NCBI GenBank assembly: GCA_018398815.1
Contig: CM031595.1
Span: 45,222,021 to 45,286,020 of the forward strand
Direction of reading: 5' to 3'
DNA: 64,000 nt
DNA from: Conus ventricosus
Taxonomy: Eukaryota; Mollusca; Gastropoda; Neogastropoda; Conidae
Of this stretch, positions 50,334-62,808 are shown one piece after another (positions within the stretch are counted from its first letter, which is position 1; each line of letters begins with the position of its first letter). A program made the position numbers and the translations under genes. The notes beneath the pieces were generated by a model. That model did not search any database, had not been told where the DNA came from, and saw only the letters and a list, made by a program, of their open reading frames with translations.

Positions 50334-51392
50334 TCCTCCCTCCCTCTCTCTCTCCTTCCCTCCCTGCCTCCCTCTGTCCATCTGTCTCTCTTGTCCATGC
50401 TCTACAGGTCACTCCATCCTGCTTTATTAACCTGGCACTCCACTTTGTAGAGTCGCAGGCATAGCTAGAAAAGAAAAAAGGCATCGTCATGTTCCCAGAC
50501 AGGATATTGGTTCTGTGCTCTGTCTCTCTTTCCTGGTTCTTGGTCTTTCTCTCTATTTCTTTCAACAACGGCTTGTCTCTGTTACTGCTGCCATCTTTGT
50601 GCTGTCGTTTGTCTCTTCTACTCATTTATTTATATTTATGAATTTATTCTGTCAATTCAGTCATCTTAAGTGGTAAGTTAAAAGGAGAAAATTGGTGCCT
50701 TTGAATGTTCTCGCTTTTGTTGTTTTTTTTTAAAGAAATTAGTTTTTGTTTTTAAAGTTTCATTTTATTTCCTGTGTATGAGATCTCAGCACAATCAAAC
50801 TTGTACTAGTAATTCAAAATGAATGAATGAATGTGTAATGTCTCAAGACTATGTTTTATTTATATGAAAATCATTAAGTGCAGACAGATGATTTCATAAT
50901 CATACATTTATGTCGCACATAAAAAAAACTTAAGTGTTTTAATTGGAAGATATTGTCAAATCATTATATGGATTAATGTAAGTGTTAAAGTAATCAGATA
51001 GAGCTGCAAGTCAAATCAGATTGTGTACATTTGTTGGTGTTTAATTGTGGATATATACATATATGTGTGTATGAGGGGAGGGAGGAGAAAGGATATTTAA
51101 CTTTTGAATGAACATGTGTGTCTATATGTAAGTGTGCACGCAAGTGTGTGTGTGTGTGTGTGCGTATGTGTGTGTGTGCAACTTTATCTGCCTGTGACAG
51201 AAGCAAGAAAAATGTGTAGGTGGTGTGATTGTGTATATGCATCTTTGATTTTTAAAAAATAATGAGATATACCATACAGTACTTCAAATTTGATTGTAAC
51301 TTCCATATAACCATGTAAAGAGGAAATTCAAATAACATGGTTAGATTGACGCCAGACTAATGTTGCTGTGTGTGGTGATGTCATCTTTGCAG

Positions 51393-51447
51393 GAGACAGT
51401 ATTGACCGAGCAGACACCAGCAGTGATGATGGCTACCTGTCTCACAG
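51393..51447 (+). CDS. Giant ankyrin-like gene, exon 10 (55 nt, phase 1 to 2)
   Basis: Acceptor GTCATCTTTGCAG before GAGACAG; donor TCTCACAG before GTAAAC, both strong. With the preceding G it reads G-D-S-I-D-R-A-D-T-S-S-D-D-G-Y-L-S-H and leaves AG, completed by the first base of the last exon to Arg. It is the only placed exon that changes phase, from 1 to 2, so it (or an equivalent) is required to reach the last exon in frame. The Ser/Asp-rich context resembles kinase-regulated linkers. It is too short for ORF tools and rests on splice signals and phase agreement on both sides. Confidence 0.72.
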
Positions 51448-54049
51448 GTAAACACAGATGTGATATGGCATTTTGTTTTAGTACACTCAAACAAACGTGA
51501 ACAACAACAAAACTGCAAGAATTTTGTTTGTGTTTCATGCTCCTATGATTGATAAGCTCAGTACAGCAACATCATAAAGATTGTGTTTGTCTGTAGTTAA
51601 AATTTACTAGTTAACATTTTTTGTAAATATTTGTTGTGGGAGCAATCACTTGATGTCCTGATTCCACTGCTGGTAGTAACCCACCTCATTGAGCAACAAG
51701 TGAGATGACCATTTTGCTATCATTTTGGAATTGGTTCACATGAAGAACATAAAGAGGTATTCAGAATTTGAGGGTCACCATTGGTGAGATTTTTGCTTAT
51801 AGCACCATTTTTCAATTCAGGTAGCCACATTCCATCTCTGTTGTTGTTGTTTTTATGTTTATGTGCATACTGTTAGTGTGATACAACTCACTGGCACATG
51901 GTGACACACTCTTGCACAGAATGAAATTTAACTTTTACCAGTTTAGTCATTTAGTCACTCATTTTGTGCGGAGACAGATCAAAGATGAAGATTGCACACA
52001 CAAATATGTCATACATCTATATGTAGGTGAATGTCTTCAGAGTTTGAAATTGTAAAGAAATCTGCAGAATCCAACCATAAAAAATGTTTTTGGTTGCCGA
52101 AGCAGTATCAGTGGGAAAAGTCCAAGTGCATGGCATCAAATGTAGATATTCAGTGAGCAGGGGAGCGAACTGATGATAATACGCACAAGGGTGTGTCTTG
52201 TTTGCTTTTAACATGCGTACAATTTTGTTAAATCACATGTGTAAACAATTGGGTCATTGTAATGATACAGTTATAGCTGTACATGTGCTTTTGCATGGGT
52301 GCATGTGTGTATGTATGTGTCTCCATGGTAAACTTCAATGTTGGTATTTTCTAACCAAGTACATACATTAATGTCATCAAACTTAGTAGAATGATAAATG
52401 TTTGGAATATGTTTCTAGCTATCACTTCGGTAAAGATGTCATCAAACCATAATGGCAATAAATCTGTGATGAAACATTTTCAGTACTTTATTCAATATTA
52501 CAAAATCAATCTTTTCTCAGAAATGTTGATCACTTACAATCATTTCTTTAAACACTAATGAATGAGACATGTTAAAGTATTAGTTACATATTTAACAAAA
52601 ATTATATTCGTTCAAGGTCAGATCATTCAATTCCATTTTTACCGATCTGAGGTGGAGGTATGGCCAAATGTATTACCTGTTATAGAACTAAGAGTGTGTG
52701 TGTGTGTACGTGCACACGCATGCACACTAAACAGTGTAATAACGCTATTAAAGTTCATCTTTATGGTCAGTCATGGAAGTGAAGCAGCATTGGAGGGGAC
52801 AATCAAAGCATTTTCACCCCTTGTTTCAGCAGTAACTGATCTTCTTCTTAAAAACTATAGGAATGCATTGTAAGTTTCATATTGTTGCCAAAATTGTCAA
52901 AAGAAATACTTTTCAAGGGAAAATTCTCATTCAGTGCCTTAAACACTGTGACGTGTGATGTATATTGTTTCATATATGAGTGAGTTCAGGCTGATGAGCA
53001 TTTTGATTGTGTAGATAACCTGCAGATTTTAAGCAAGAAAAAGAAGGGGGGGGGGGGGGAAGAAGAGACCGAGTGTCTGATGGGGGAGGGGGGAGGGGAG
53101 ACAGTAGGATGTTACCTACAATGGTTGAGCAGGTGGCTTATTGACTAATTGGCAGAGCAGCCAGAACCAGTCAAAGATCAGGGCATATCTGCATGCTGCA
53201 AAGACATGCTACATAAAGAAGAGACAGAGCAAGGGGGGACCAGGGAATTAGCAAAAGAGAAGAGAGAAAAAAGAGCAAGGGAAAAGTGCACAGTGGAGAG
53301 AGAGGGTAAGATGGGGAAAGGCAAAGGGTGGGGGGATAGCGCTGCAGTGTATTGAAGAAATAGCTTGCAATGTGGTCTGCTTCTGTCAGTGCTGACTGCC
53401 ATGTGCACGTTTTGTCGTTGACTTCCAGTAGTGTGTCAATTTCTGAATGCTCCAGTCCCTTCCCACCCACCCTGCGCCCTTCATCCTTCTATTCCATGTA
53501 TCCATCACATGGGAGTCTGATAGGCAAGTTGCCTCTCTTGTTCATGGTTTTCTTTTTTGTTTGTTTGGGGGGGGGGGGGGGGTTATTGTTTTTGTTTTGT
53601 TTGTTTTAATGCATGTTATCACACACAGGATATCATCTACCTGCCTGTTTAATGCTGAAGTGGTCAAGCACAGTATTTAATTTTAAGGAAATGGCTTGTA
53701 AGATGGATGGCATTTCCAAAGCGCATATCTCGGAGAGCAAACATCTAAGTTTACAGCAGATTTTGCCTCTGAAAAGTGCAAAAACAAAACAATCCATTCC
53801 CCTAAACAGATCTATTGTTGACTAGCTCCTCATTTCATGTTTAAAAGTCACACTTGTATGTGTTGGTAAACTTTCTTACATAATATCACTTTGAGTGAAA
53901 AGAAAAGACATGAAACTGAAGAACCACAGGCTTTTCCCTTTGGGTGTGACCATCTCTGTACTGATTAACTTGGTGATACAAATTTCCAGTCGATAGCCAT
54001 GGGCTTTCCACCTCCTGTGCTGACATGTGTGTACTGACATGCTGTCCAG
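51448..54049 (+). other. Intron, about 2.6 kb
   Basis: AT-rich. A poly-G/GGGA patch lies near 53046-53100 and another poly-G run near 53569-53582. Open frames at 52562-52873, 53149-53355 and 53370-53680 have no fitting splice sites. Confidence 0.65.
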
Positions 54050-54269
54050 GGTTGTGATGAAGAAGGAGGTGCACAAGAAGACGATGATCAGACCCGACGG
54101 GCAGGAGGAAACCGTCATCAAAGAGGAAAGCCAGATTCACCAGGACTCGGAGCCCCCTGAGGAACTGCGCGACTCCATGCAACAGATCATCAACCAGTTC
54201 ATGGAGGACAACCCCCTGTGCCGGCCATTGAGGAGGATGTGGATGAGGGCACTGAAGTCTAAGATGTAA
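54050..54269 (+). CDS. Giant ankyrin-like gene, last exon with stop (C-terminal 72 residues)
   Basis: Acceptor GACATGCTGTCCAG before GGTTGTGATG. The first base completes a codon left by exon 10; then V-V-M-K-K-E-V-H-K-K-T-M, IRPDGQEETVIKEESQIHQD, and SEPPEELRDSMQQIINQFME, ending in a basic tail, MRALKSKM, and TAA at 54267. The module of basic beta-like strand, RPDGQEE turn and acidic strand matches the DGT modules of exon 2 and the C-terminal part of ankyrin tails; the ELRDSMQQIINQFM stretch looks like a terminal amphipathic helix. The base composition is more GC-rich than the neighbouring intron, as expected for conserved coding sequence. Confidence 0.8.
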
Positions 54270-55079
54270 CCCCCCGTTTCTTACTGTGTAGTCCTGGAAG
54301 GCAGCAAGAACTTCAGGTTTTTCTTAGTGTAATGGGCCAAGATTAGGAACCAAATGAAGTAAGCGGGGTTTTTTCTCTTTTTTGTTTTTAATTATTAATC
54401 CATTTTAAACAAAAGTCATGTCAAGGTGGTTACAAATTGAATCATTGAAATTAAACATGAATTTGAAATGAAGAAGCCCTCCGTAGCAAAGCTTAGTATT
54501 TTGAATAAATTATGATTCTTTGTTTTAGTTGCAATACCATACATCCAACATGAACATTAACACATTAGCTAAAGATCTGAAATAGTTTTATTGCTGCCTC
54601 TGTGACTACCGGCTCTCTGTTCCAGGACAGAAAATGAAATGAGTGGATTGGGTGTCCACATGTGTTGTTCCAAGGTTGTTTGTTGACTCAGAACATGGAT
54701 CTTCCTCCCCATCCCTCACACACCCATTCATTTCATACTGATGTGAATTTCCTGAGCCCAGGTTCCATAACTGTGTACTGCCGCTTAAAATCATTGAGAT
54801 TTTACACATTGCTTGATTGTGACTTCACAAACTGTAACAGACGGTGACACTCCACAGTTTATGACCGATTATGTCAGGCTTCTACGCATCATTGATTCCA
54901 TGGCTGCTTCCTGAGGTGATGCAGATGAAAGGGCAAAATTAGAGAGAATGTGTGGACAAAATATTGTGAATGAAATTCATTACTTCGGTTACACTTTCTT
55001 TGAATGTAAGTGTATAATGTAAACATGGGAGTGGATTTTTTTTTTAAACTTTACGTAAAGAAAATCTGAAACAAATAAA
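54270..55079 (+). terminator. Probable 3' UTR with two poly(A) signals
   Basis: AATAAA occurs at 54504-54509 and at 55074-55079 downstream of the stop codon; another lies at 56722-56727. Which is used cannot be told from sequence. No other coding sequence intervenes. Confidence 0.5.
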
Positions 55080-57444
55080 AATCATCTCTTCCCTTATCCC
55101 CAGTTCTTTGTTGTTGTCAGTTAAATGTTCAGATTTCTGTTATGTTTGTTGGAGACAAGTGTTTCAACATACCTGCCCCATATGCTAAGATTTGTCTCCC
55201 AACAAACTTTCAGAAACTTTCGTGATCATGTTTAAAACTCCACTTTTATATCAACACAAAGCTCTGTAGGGAATATGTTAATTCATAATTCACTTGATGG
55301 TAAAAAGTGATGACGAAAAGAAAATGTGATGACAAAAAGAAAAAGTGCACTCTACTTATTGTTTTGTCCATACCCCATCTTCAACACCCTACTCATCTCT
55401 CTTAATTCCAAGCACAGAACTATCTTAGCAACAAGATGTCGTTGTAACAGTCGAAAGTCTGTGGCATTGCAGATTCAGCACTTCTCACGACCTGCATTGT
55501 TACTAGATGTATGTCATTCACAGTCTGAAATTTGATACGTTTCAAGATATTGTCTTAACCGTAGCATTAATTGATTAAGCATTGTTCTGTCTTTGAATAC
55601 TGTAAATCTGGTCTTTTGTAAATGAGTGGAGTTTTAACTTTTATTTTAGAAGCCAAACTATGAATGACCATCTCTGTAGTGCTGTGTACATCTGATGATG
55701 ACAGAAACGAGAGAATAGTAATTTTTTTCTTGTTTCCTTTTTTTTCTTCTTAATGCTGTTATTATGCTTCACAAACATAGTGTTGATCCTGGTGCAGTTG
55801 ACGTGTGTATATGATAAGATTGAGTCTTGTTCAATCTGGGAACGGTACTATACCACACTGCCTCACCTTTAACCAGTATAATATGCTTATGCTGTATTTT
55901 GCCATTGTATTGCCAGTTTCCTTGTCATCACTGCATTTGTCTACATAGCTCATCAGAAAATCATGTGCTGGACTCCTAAGGTTTGCGTCTTGTAGCAGGC
56001 ATGATTGACTTGAAGCTGAATTGATGTTTGCCCCAACATTTGGCATCAAGTTCAACATCATGTGCCGCTGGCTTAGAAGCTGAATGACCACCATGCATTG
56101 ACACCAGGTCATAATCACTTTCATCAATTGAACAAAACTTCTATTTTCATGCTTGCTAATCACAGCAATCTGAATTTGGCCTTCCAGCAAAATTTCTCAC
56201 ATCATCTTTGTTTTCCATCACAGATAAGATGCTTTATTATTATTATTATTCTAGCACAAGTATACATGACATTTGTCTTTTTTTATATACATTTAAATTT
56301 TCATGTTTTACTTGGAGTAGATGTTTTAGTCCAGGTATGTTATACAGACTTTTTTTTTCTCCCAAAGTATTGTGTCAAATATGCCATTCCCACCTTTGTT
56401 TTTTATTTGGAAAAAAAACCTTTTCTTTACAGCTGCTTTAACAAACCTGTTGTATGATTGTATATTCTGCAGAATGATACCATATTGTTTATTGTGAATG
56501 ACAATATTCATTGGGAAGGAGATCTTGTCTAATTATTCAGGAAAAACGATCTGATACTTAGATAGGTAAAGATACATTGTATCATGTAGTCAGATTGAAA
56601 CAGATCATGCTTTTCTTAAGATCACTGAATGTCTGTCTGTCTGGGTGTGCTGTAGGTTTCTTCATCCCTTAAATGGTATCAGATTGGTCTTGCATCCTTT
56701 CAGACTTATTTTCCTTGTCCAAATAAATTGCTTTGGTACACATAAACAGATATATGGTCACTGTGTATTATGTTATGTATGCGTGTGAGTGCATGTGTAT
56801 GCATTCAGCCAGTAATCAGCGATTTTCAGCCATTTCAAAAAAACACATTTAGATTTTTTTTCCCATTAGTTTCTGTGGTTTTGTTTTTTCAAAAATAAAA
56901 ATAGGTGTTCATCTTTATATTTGATTTGACTGACGTAATATGAAAACTTCTCAGATCAAAACTTTAGCTACAAGTTTTTTATGGTTCATTCTCTGCCATA
57001 TTGCTGAAAGGTCTGGTGTATCAAGGATTGTGCACCAATATTTGGATGAAAAGTTTGATAAGAATGATTCTGTATGGATCATTGTAAAGATTTGTTTATG
57101 TGTTTTCCATATTTTCAGGGGACACATGCTTCCAGACCCTTGTTGATGTCTTTTTCCCCTCTTCCTGTCAGTGTGTGTTCCTGGTGTTTGTATGTGTGAA
57201 AATCGGTGACCAGTGTAAGATAGGCATTTCTAAACTTCATGGTTATTGAACCACAATGACAGTTTTCAAATTGAAAGTGGTTTTTTTAACTTGTTTTTGT
57301 TTGTGTTGTTCCTTTCTTTCTTGGTTTGTTTTTGTTTTTGCCCCATCTGTGGCATTATTCCCACAATGCTTATTTGACTCTCCGCCCTCCCCTCCCTCTC
57401 CTTCTCCCACACACCATGCTAAACTGCAGGCAATACCCAGTTTT

Positions 57445-57665
57445 GACCTATCATAGCCTCTGCACCAGCAATCCAGGAAGCACCCAAAACCAGGTTGTCT
57501 GAATGCAACCTACCAAAGGAGACGGTCCTGTAATATATTCCATCTTTTCCGTGGTGTTCTGTTGTGCCTTTTCTGATCCAACTAACAGATAGCACCATCT
57601 ACCATTTGTCCTACAAACAACAATTGCTTGGTCATGGAGCCACCAGGGCATTGTGGTTGGCCTGG
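57445..57665 (-). repeat. Dispersed repeat, copy D
   Basis: On the - strand it reads GTTGGATCAGAAAAGGCACA and, further on, GGTGCTTCCTGGATTGCTGG, matching the core and 3' block of copy A in the same order with moderate divergence. Confidence 0.55.
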
Positions 57666-59128
57666 CTACAATAATAGTAATGAATCATAATAGTGATGGT
57701 GAAAAAAAAAGATCATACAACAAAATTGCAGATACTGACAAATTCATCTTAGTACAGGTCTGTACACAAAAGATGAAATCCGAATGACATCACCTCGAGG
57801 GCAGAGCATTATCAAGAACTACAGAATCTGAGACTTTTACAAAATCTGCCGTTGTTTTTTCATAAAAGTCAGTTGCAAATGAACAGAATCCAATGTTTAG
57901 AACAGGAGATTTTTTCAGAGTGGGAAAAAGGCAGATTTGCTAAACAGTCAAACTCCAGTGGAGTTTCTGTGAGATATTGTGACATCAAAATCCAATCAGA
58001 ATTGTTGCTGGCTCTCAGCTTTTACAGTATGAATAAAACACATAATTACACTGGTCCTTTGAATATAAATGACACAATAATGTCTCTTGTATGGTGAATT
58101 TTCACTCGCATTCATTTCATTCACATGAATGAATCATAGTCCATGTATTCTTGAGGGACATGACAGGAGACATGCACAGACAGACAGGAGTAGAGAGACC
58201 TTCCATGCAAACAATGAAGATTTGAAATTATTTGCAATGCCTGCTGAGGAGAAGCTAGGGCTCTAAAGTACATACCCAAGCCAGGCTAAACAATGGTTTC
58301 TTTCTTCCAGGGGAGGGACACTCAGGCACCAGGGAGTAAGTTTCCTTTTTGGGAAATGCTGCATGGTTCTAAAAGAAACGTGTGGCTCCAAGGGAAGTTT
58401 CATGTTTCCCATAGGCTGTCCATTAAAAAACAATGTTTAGATGTATCTTTCTTCCTCTCTTTTACTTTTCTGAAACTTGCAGTCTTTAGGGATTGATGCC
58501 CTACACTTGTTTTCTTCTGTCATTTGTTGTTTTTTTGTGTTAAGTGTTGAAACTGTATTGCTTGCAAGATGTTTAAAAACAATAAACTACGAGTACTTGA
58601 AATGAGGAAGATAGTGAGGAAAATTGATCAAATCTGATGGAGTGTCAGCATAGTGTTATACAGGGAACCTGCTGAGTGTCACAGTCTTCAGTTCATCTGA
58701 CTTCTGGACTTTGCACATTCAGCAATGTTAAAGACACCAGACTGCGGCAATGACAAGAAGTTTGATCCAAAAAAGAAATGGAAAATGTTATGTCAAAGAC
58801 AGATGGACTCTGCTGGAGAGCTTAAAATATCACACTGCAACAATCCTTTCATTCCGTTCCATTCTGATGTCAATCTTGCAACACAAAACAACTGTAATGT
58901 TATCAGGAGCAGTGTGCATTTCTCTCAAATCATTTCATCAAATTGAATGACATTTAACTGTGCTGCCTCATTCTTCTGATTTAAAACCATCTGCATTCTG
59001 TCTTCTGGAAAAGAACTGATCAGGACTGAAACGTGTGGATAGAACAATTTTTCTGAACACAGCGTCTCGATCCATTGCATACTTAAACCACTTTTACTGT
59101 TTAACGGAACGTTAATTTTTTAAATGAA

Positions 59129-59130
<2 letters not shown>

Positions 59131-59203
<73 letters not shown>
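59131..59203 (+). repeat. (CT)n-(CA)n compound microsatellite
   Basis: CT array of about 22 nt followed directly by a CA array of about 51 nt. Confidence 0.97.
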
Positions 59204-59206
<3 letters not shown>

Positions 59207-60799
59207 TTAACAATAACTAAAATTTCCTGACCATGTCTGCAGGCGTGTTCTAGTGTCCAATCTGGATGATGCAAAGACGTATGGAGATAGGAGCTTTGAG
59301 CACAGGACTGTCAAAGTGTCGTATAGTTTCAGATCAGAATGAAACTCCATGAGTCATCTTCATCCTCCTCCTCCTCGCTAATCATAGGTATCAAATTCTG
59401 TGGCCCTTCTTGCTTTTCTGTGCCGACCTCAACTTAACTTCCCCTTTGTATCTGTGATGAGTTTGTGTCACCATTTTCAGAGTTGGCAAGTCCATGCATT
59501 GCAGTGCACCCTCCAGCATTTTGCATGTTGATAGCTTCCTGAGGACTGGTGGTTCTTGGACTGTACAAGGATGATCCTGCATGTGGTGTGTATGAGGGAG
59601 CTGGAATAAGCGGCATGCAAGCAATGCCTCAAAAAGGGCATGGAAGAGTTGAAGGCACACGCATGCGCAAAAAGAACAACTTTAAATAAAACAAAGTGCG
59701 TATTGAGAGAGTTAAAGATGGTTTTAAAGATCGGTTGAAACGAGCAAAAGCACACCAAAACAAATGAAAATAGCATCCCATTAAAATAGCATCCCAGCCT
59801 TTCTTAGATGGTTTCTGATAAATCCTTCAGTATTTTACCAGTTTTATGCACAAAGGACCACAAATGATGTACTCATTTGCACATATATACATCTTGACCA
59901 TCAAACAATGCTGGAAAACTTACTGAATATCCACCCAAATGTTCTCAAATTATGGACCATAGACACGATGGTAGAAAATGGACACCTTATGAAAACAACC
60001 TTGTGAGTAACCCAAACTGAAAGATTCTCACACAGAGCAAAGAACTGTGTAAAACCAATGAAAGAAAGGCATAACGATATGCATGGCAAGCACAATGGAG
60101 ACAAAGAACTCGTCTTCATGGTCAAGAGAAAAGACTGAATACGAGCACTACATGCAAATGCACTTCATTACATACAACATTACATACAAATACTGGAAAC
60201 ACTTTATAATTCATTGTTTTTCTATGACCAACATCTTAACGGGGTTTTTTGGGGGGGGGGGTTTTGTCTATGGACATTGGTACATTATTTACGATTATGT
60301 TGAAAGGGTTTTACGTCTACCTGTCATATTTGTTCTGCAAAAGTCAAAAGTATCACAGAAATTTTTTTTTTAATTACTGCAAATACATACATCCATACCC
60401 ATATAATGCAACCACTAATACACACACAAATAAATATACACATGAAATTGAGAATTCTCTTAAAAAACTAATAATGATTGAAAATAAACAACAAAATCAA
60501 TCGTACAAGTATGCATATTAAGTTCTACAAGAAAAAAAGTGAAGTCAATTTCACAAGAGGCAATTCCACACCAGTAACAATAGCCTGGTAGTTTTTCTTA
60601 CACTTCACCAACACCACCATCAAAAACCCTGAAAGGAATGTGTCAATATCAGTGATACCTTAGATTCTGTGCTGTTAACACATTTCTTGTGTGTCTGCCT
60701 GCTAGAACATGGATGTCTGTAAGGCTTAGATTAGCTAGTGGTGGCTGGGTGATTTTTACAAGATCAGTTATTTTCGCAGTGTCATTAATGTTGAATTGT

Positions 60800-61610
60800 T
60801 ATGCCACTGTGCTATAGCGGTTACCTTCACAGGCTTATGGGCTGGGAGACTGGGTTTGAGTCTCATCTGAGGCCCTCATTTATGAGGTTTTTTCTGCCCC
60901 AGCTGGCTCCTTCCAGAATGAAGTGTGCCATGTGCTCAAATGGGAAAGCTGGAATCACGAAGTCTAGTTTCATCCATTTGTATGTCTCTCTCAGACAGTT
61001 GCTCACATTTCCTGACCAACACTGCTAGTCTTTCGGACCTGGCCGACACCAGGATATAAAAGAAAACATACAGTACAACCCTGCATTGTGTTCTCAGGTC
61101 AGAATAAAACCCTGCTGCATCACTTCATCACCCTAATTCTCACTGATCCTTCAAGTCCTGGACTCGAGGTAACCTCAGTTCTGCTTTCTGCTCTATGTCC
61201 ACGATGACTTTTCATGTCTACATATGAGGATCATCAAGTTCTTAGGTTTTGTCTTTGGATGGACACAGTGGTTTCCTCTAGAGGTGGAAGCTCACTACAG
61301 CTGTCAGCAACCAATCAATTACAACTGTCCGTAGGAGGCTTAATAGGTGGTGCCCTGCATATGTTGAATCAGAACAGGCACCACTGAACACCACCAAAGT
61401 GACACAGCAGCAGTGCAGTGTCTCCATCAGAGGGGTGCCTTATTATACCTGGAAGCAACTGCTCCCTATGGACTGTGATGCTGGAGCTGCTCCAGGACGA
61501 CCTGGGTGTGGCTGTATATATGGTAGCTGGAATGAGCATGGGAGTAAAACCATCACTGGATGGGTGGAAGGGGGAAGTGGCACATGGAAGGTGATGACCA
61601 CAAAAAAAAA
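60800..61610 (+). repeat. Dispersed repeat, copy C, with tRNA-like head
   Basis: Starts with GTGCTATAGCGGTTACC (A-box-like, about 60809-60825) and GGGTTTGAGTCTC (B-box-like, about 60852-60864), contains TTCCTGACCAACACTGCT (61009-61026), and later GTTGAATCAGAACAGGCACC and AACTGCTCCCTATGGACTG, the blocks also seen in copy A. This suggests one SINE-headed composite element, or two repeats that inserted close together. Confidence 0.5.
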
Positions 61611-61830
61611 TTAAATAAATATATAAATTATAATGTAGAGTTGAACTAGACTTGGAAGACTTCACCCAATCTCATAGACAAAGCTCTGCATATATATGTA
61701 GATTTATCTGTGCTATGTTATGCACATTCTCTTACATCTGTAGTGGGATTTTCCCCCTTCTGTCAAGTTAACTAAATTTTCAGACACATGACATAGTCGC
61801 TTCCACAGACACACAATACAGTCATATATA

Positions 61831-61938
61831 CACAAGATGTTTCATTTTAATTTTTTTTTTTAAGAAAGCACTGTTAGATATAAACACAAGATGTTTCATT
61901 TTTAAAATTTTTTTAAAGAAAGCACTGTTAGATATAAA
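61831..61938 (+). repeat. 54-bp tandem duplication
   Basis: CACAAGATGTTTCATTTT, a T-run, then AAGAAAGCACTGTTAGATAT occurs twice with start points 61831 and 61885; the copies differ only in the A/T run. Confidence 0.88.
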
Positions 61939-62054
61939 CAAACAAAAAGTTTCATCGTTTTCTATAAAAGATATTAGCACATCAGAAATCTATCCAGTAT
62001 GAAGTACTTACTTGATAGAATCACAAGAAGATCCTTCACACATCTGGTGAGTTG

Positions 62055-62138
62055 ATTTTAACGTGGTGACAGCCCTGATGTGGCCCTTTGCGGTCGGCTG
62101 GGCTATAAGCAACATTATCTTATCTTATCTCTCCTTCA
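62055..62138 (+). mobile_element. SINE-like 3' tail with (ATCTT)n end
   Basis: ACGTGGTGACAGCCCTGATG, TGGCCCTTTGCGGTCGGCTG and GGCTATAAGCAACA are followed by a TTATCTTATCTTATCT tail. GC-rich block plus short-unit tail in AT-rich surroundings is the look of a SINE 3' end. No Pol III boxes are visible close upstream, so it is truncated. Confidence 0.45.
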
Positions 62139-62399
62139 CACATTGCCGTCTCAAACAATAACCAAATCTGCCTGTTGATCAGTTACTGAGGACATGAATA
62201 CATGTATATTGATAATGACATTACAATATCATTGCTGTGACACACTATATCACTGAAGAGAAAAATGCATTTACTGACAACATGCATGTATGTGTTTCTC
62301 TTTGACAATTTTATAGTTACACATGGTTTCCTTTGTTGTTGTTTTTTACATCACTGCCGTTAAATCTCCCTACTTGCGAACTCTTGACCATCAAATGAG

Positions 62400-62808
62400 C
62401 TACGATCTTCCAAGTCTGTGTCCTCCTGACCCTCCACCAAATCCTCCACCTCCTCTGAATCCACCCCCACCCCCACCACCACCTGGCTGTTGGGGTCCCC
62501 CACCTCCTTGCTGCCCCCCCTCCTCCTCCTCCTCCTCCTGTGAATGGGTTCCCTCCTGGCTGGCTTATCTTGGACACCACAAACAGCAGTCCTGCAAAAA
62601 TCAGTCCTGGGATGCCAAAGAAAACTCCGGCAAGCAGGAAGCCGATGGACACGATGGGCTCAATTGTAAACTGTCCAATGGTGAACCGAGGAATTCCCAG
62701 GGCCAAGAGTTTCTGGTTGAGTGCATCAAACATGGACACTTGCTGCCCTCCTCCCATGTACATGCCTTGTCCCTGCTCTTGGCCATCATCTGCATGTTGC
62801 ACGAATCC
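62400..62808 (-). CDS. FAM241B: FAM241 (DUF4605) family membrane protein, last coding exon, one frame break
   Basis: The - strand acceptor TTTCCTGACAG (2 nt upstream of 62808) opens GGA TTC GTG CAA, phase 0. It reads a Gln/Gly-rich stretch (DDGQEQGQGMYMGGGQQ), then MFDALNQKLLALGIPRFTIG, QFTIEPIVS and a hydrophobic segment IGFLLAGVFFGIPGLIFAGL, then VVSKISQPG. The order L-N-x-x-L-x-x-x-G-(I/F)-P, Ile/Val-E-P-(I/V), hydrophobic segment, V-S-x-(I/L)-S-Q is that of the FAM241A/B domain, a small single-pass protein of unknown to endolysosomal function. A Gly-rich tail follows. The G-run complementary to 62514-62520 has seven bases where six would keep the Gly-rich frame through QQGGGGPQQPGGGG to GGHRLGRS and TAG at 62402-62400; as given, the frame becomes Arg/Trp-rich and runs to 62317. 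The upstream exon(s) were not found in the window. Confidence 0.75.

Larger units (their letters stand above)
42414..51392 (+). other. Intron region, about 9 kb, with candidate alternative exons
   Basis: No large exon. Candidates fitting phase 1 at the acceptor lie at 42477-42486 (10 nt), 44704-44712 (9 nt) and 46009-46063 (55 nt). Also present: a 31-bp tandem duplication at 45560-45621, a 15-bp duplication near 43178-43208, a 20-bp duplication near 49278-49315, a weak dispersed-repeat copy (47570-48180) and a short CT array at 50298-50333. The rest is AT-rich without visible features. Confidence 0.55.
55080..62399. other. Convergent intergenic region with repeats
   Basis: No supported gene. 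It holds dispersed-repeat copies at 57445-57665 (-) and 60800-61610 (+), a CT/CA array at 59131-59203, a poly-G run near 60250-60260, a 54-bp tandem duplication (61831-61938) and a SINE-like tail (62055-62138). Short open frames are not conserved-looking. Confidence 0.6.

Noticed and set aside
60800..60870. tRNA gene
   Set aside because: Only A-box and B-box-like pieces are present; no acceptor stem pairing was found and the sequence continues into a dispersed repeat.
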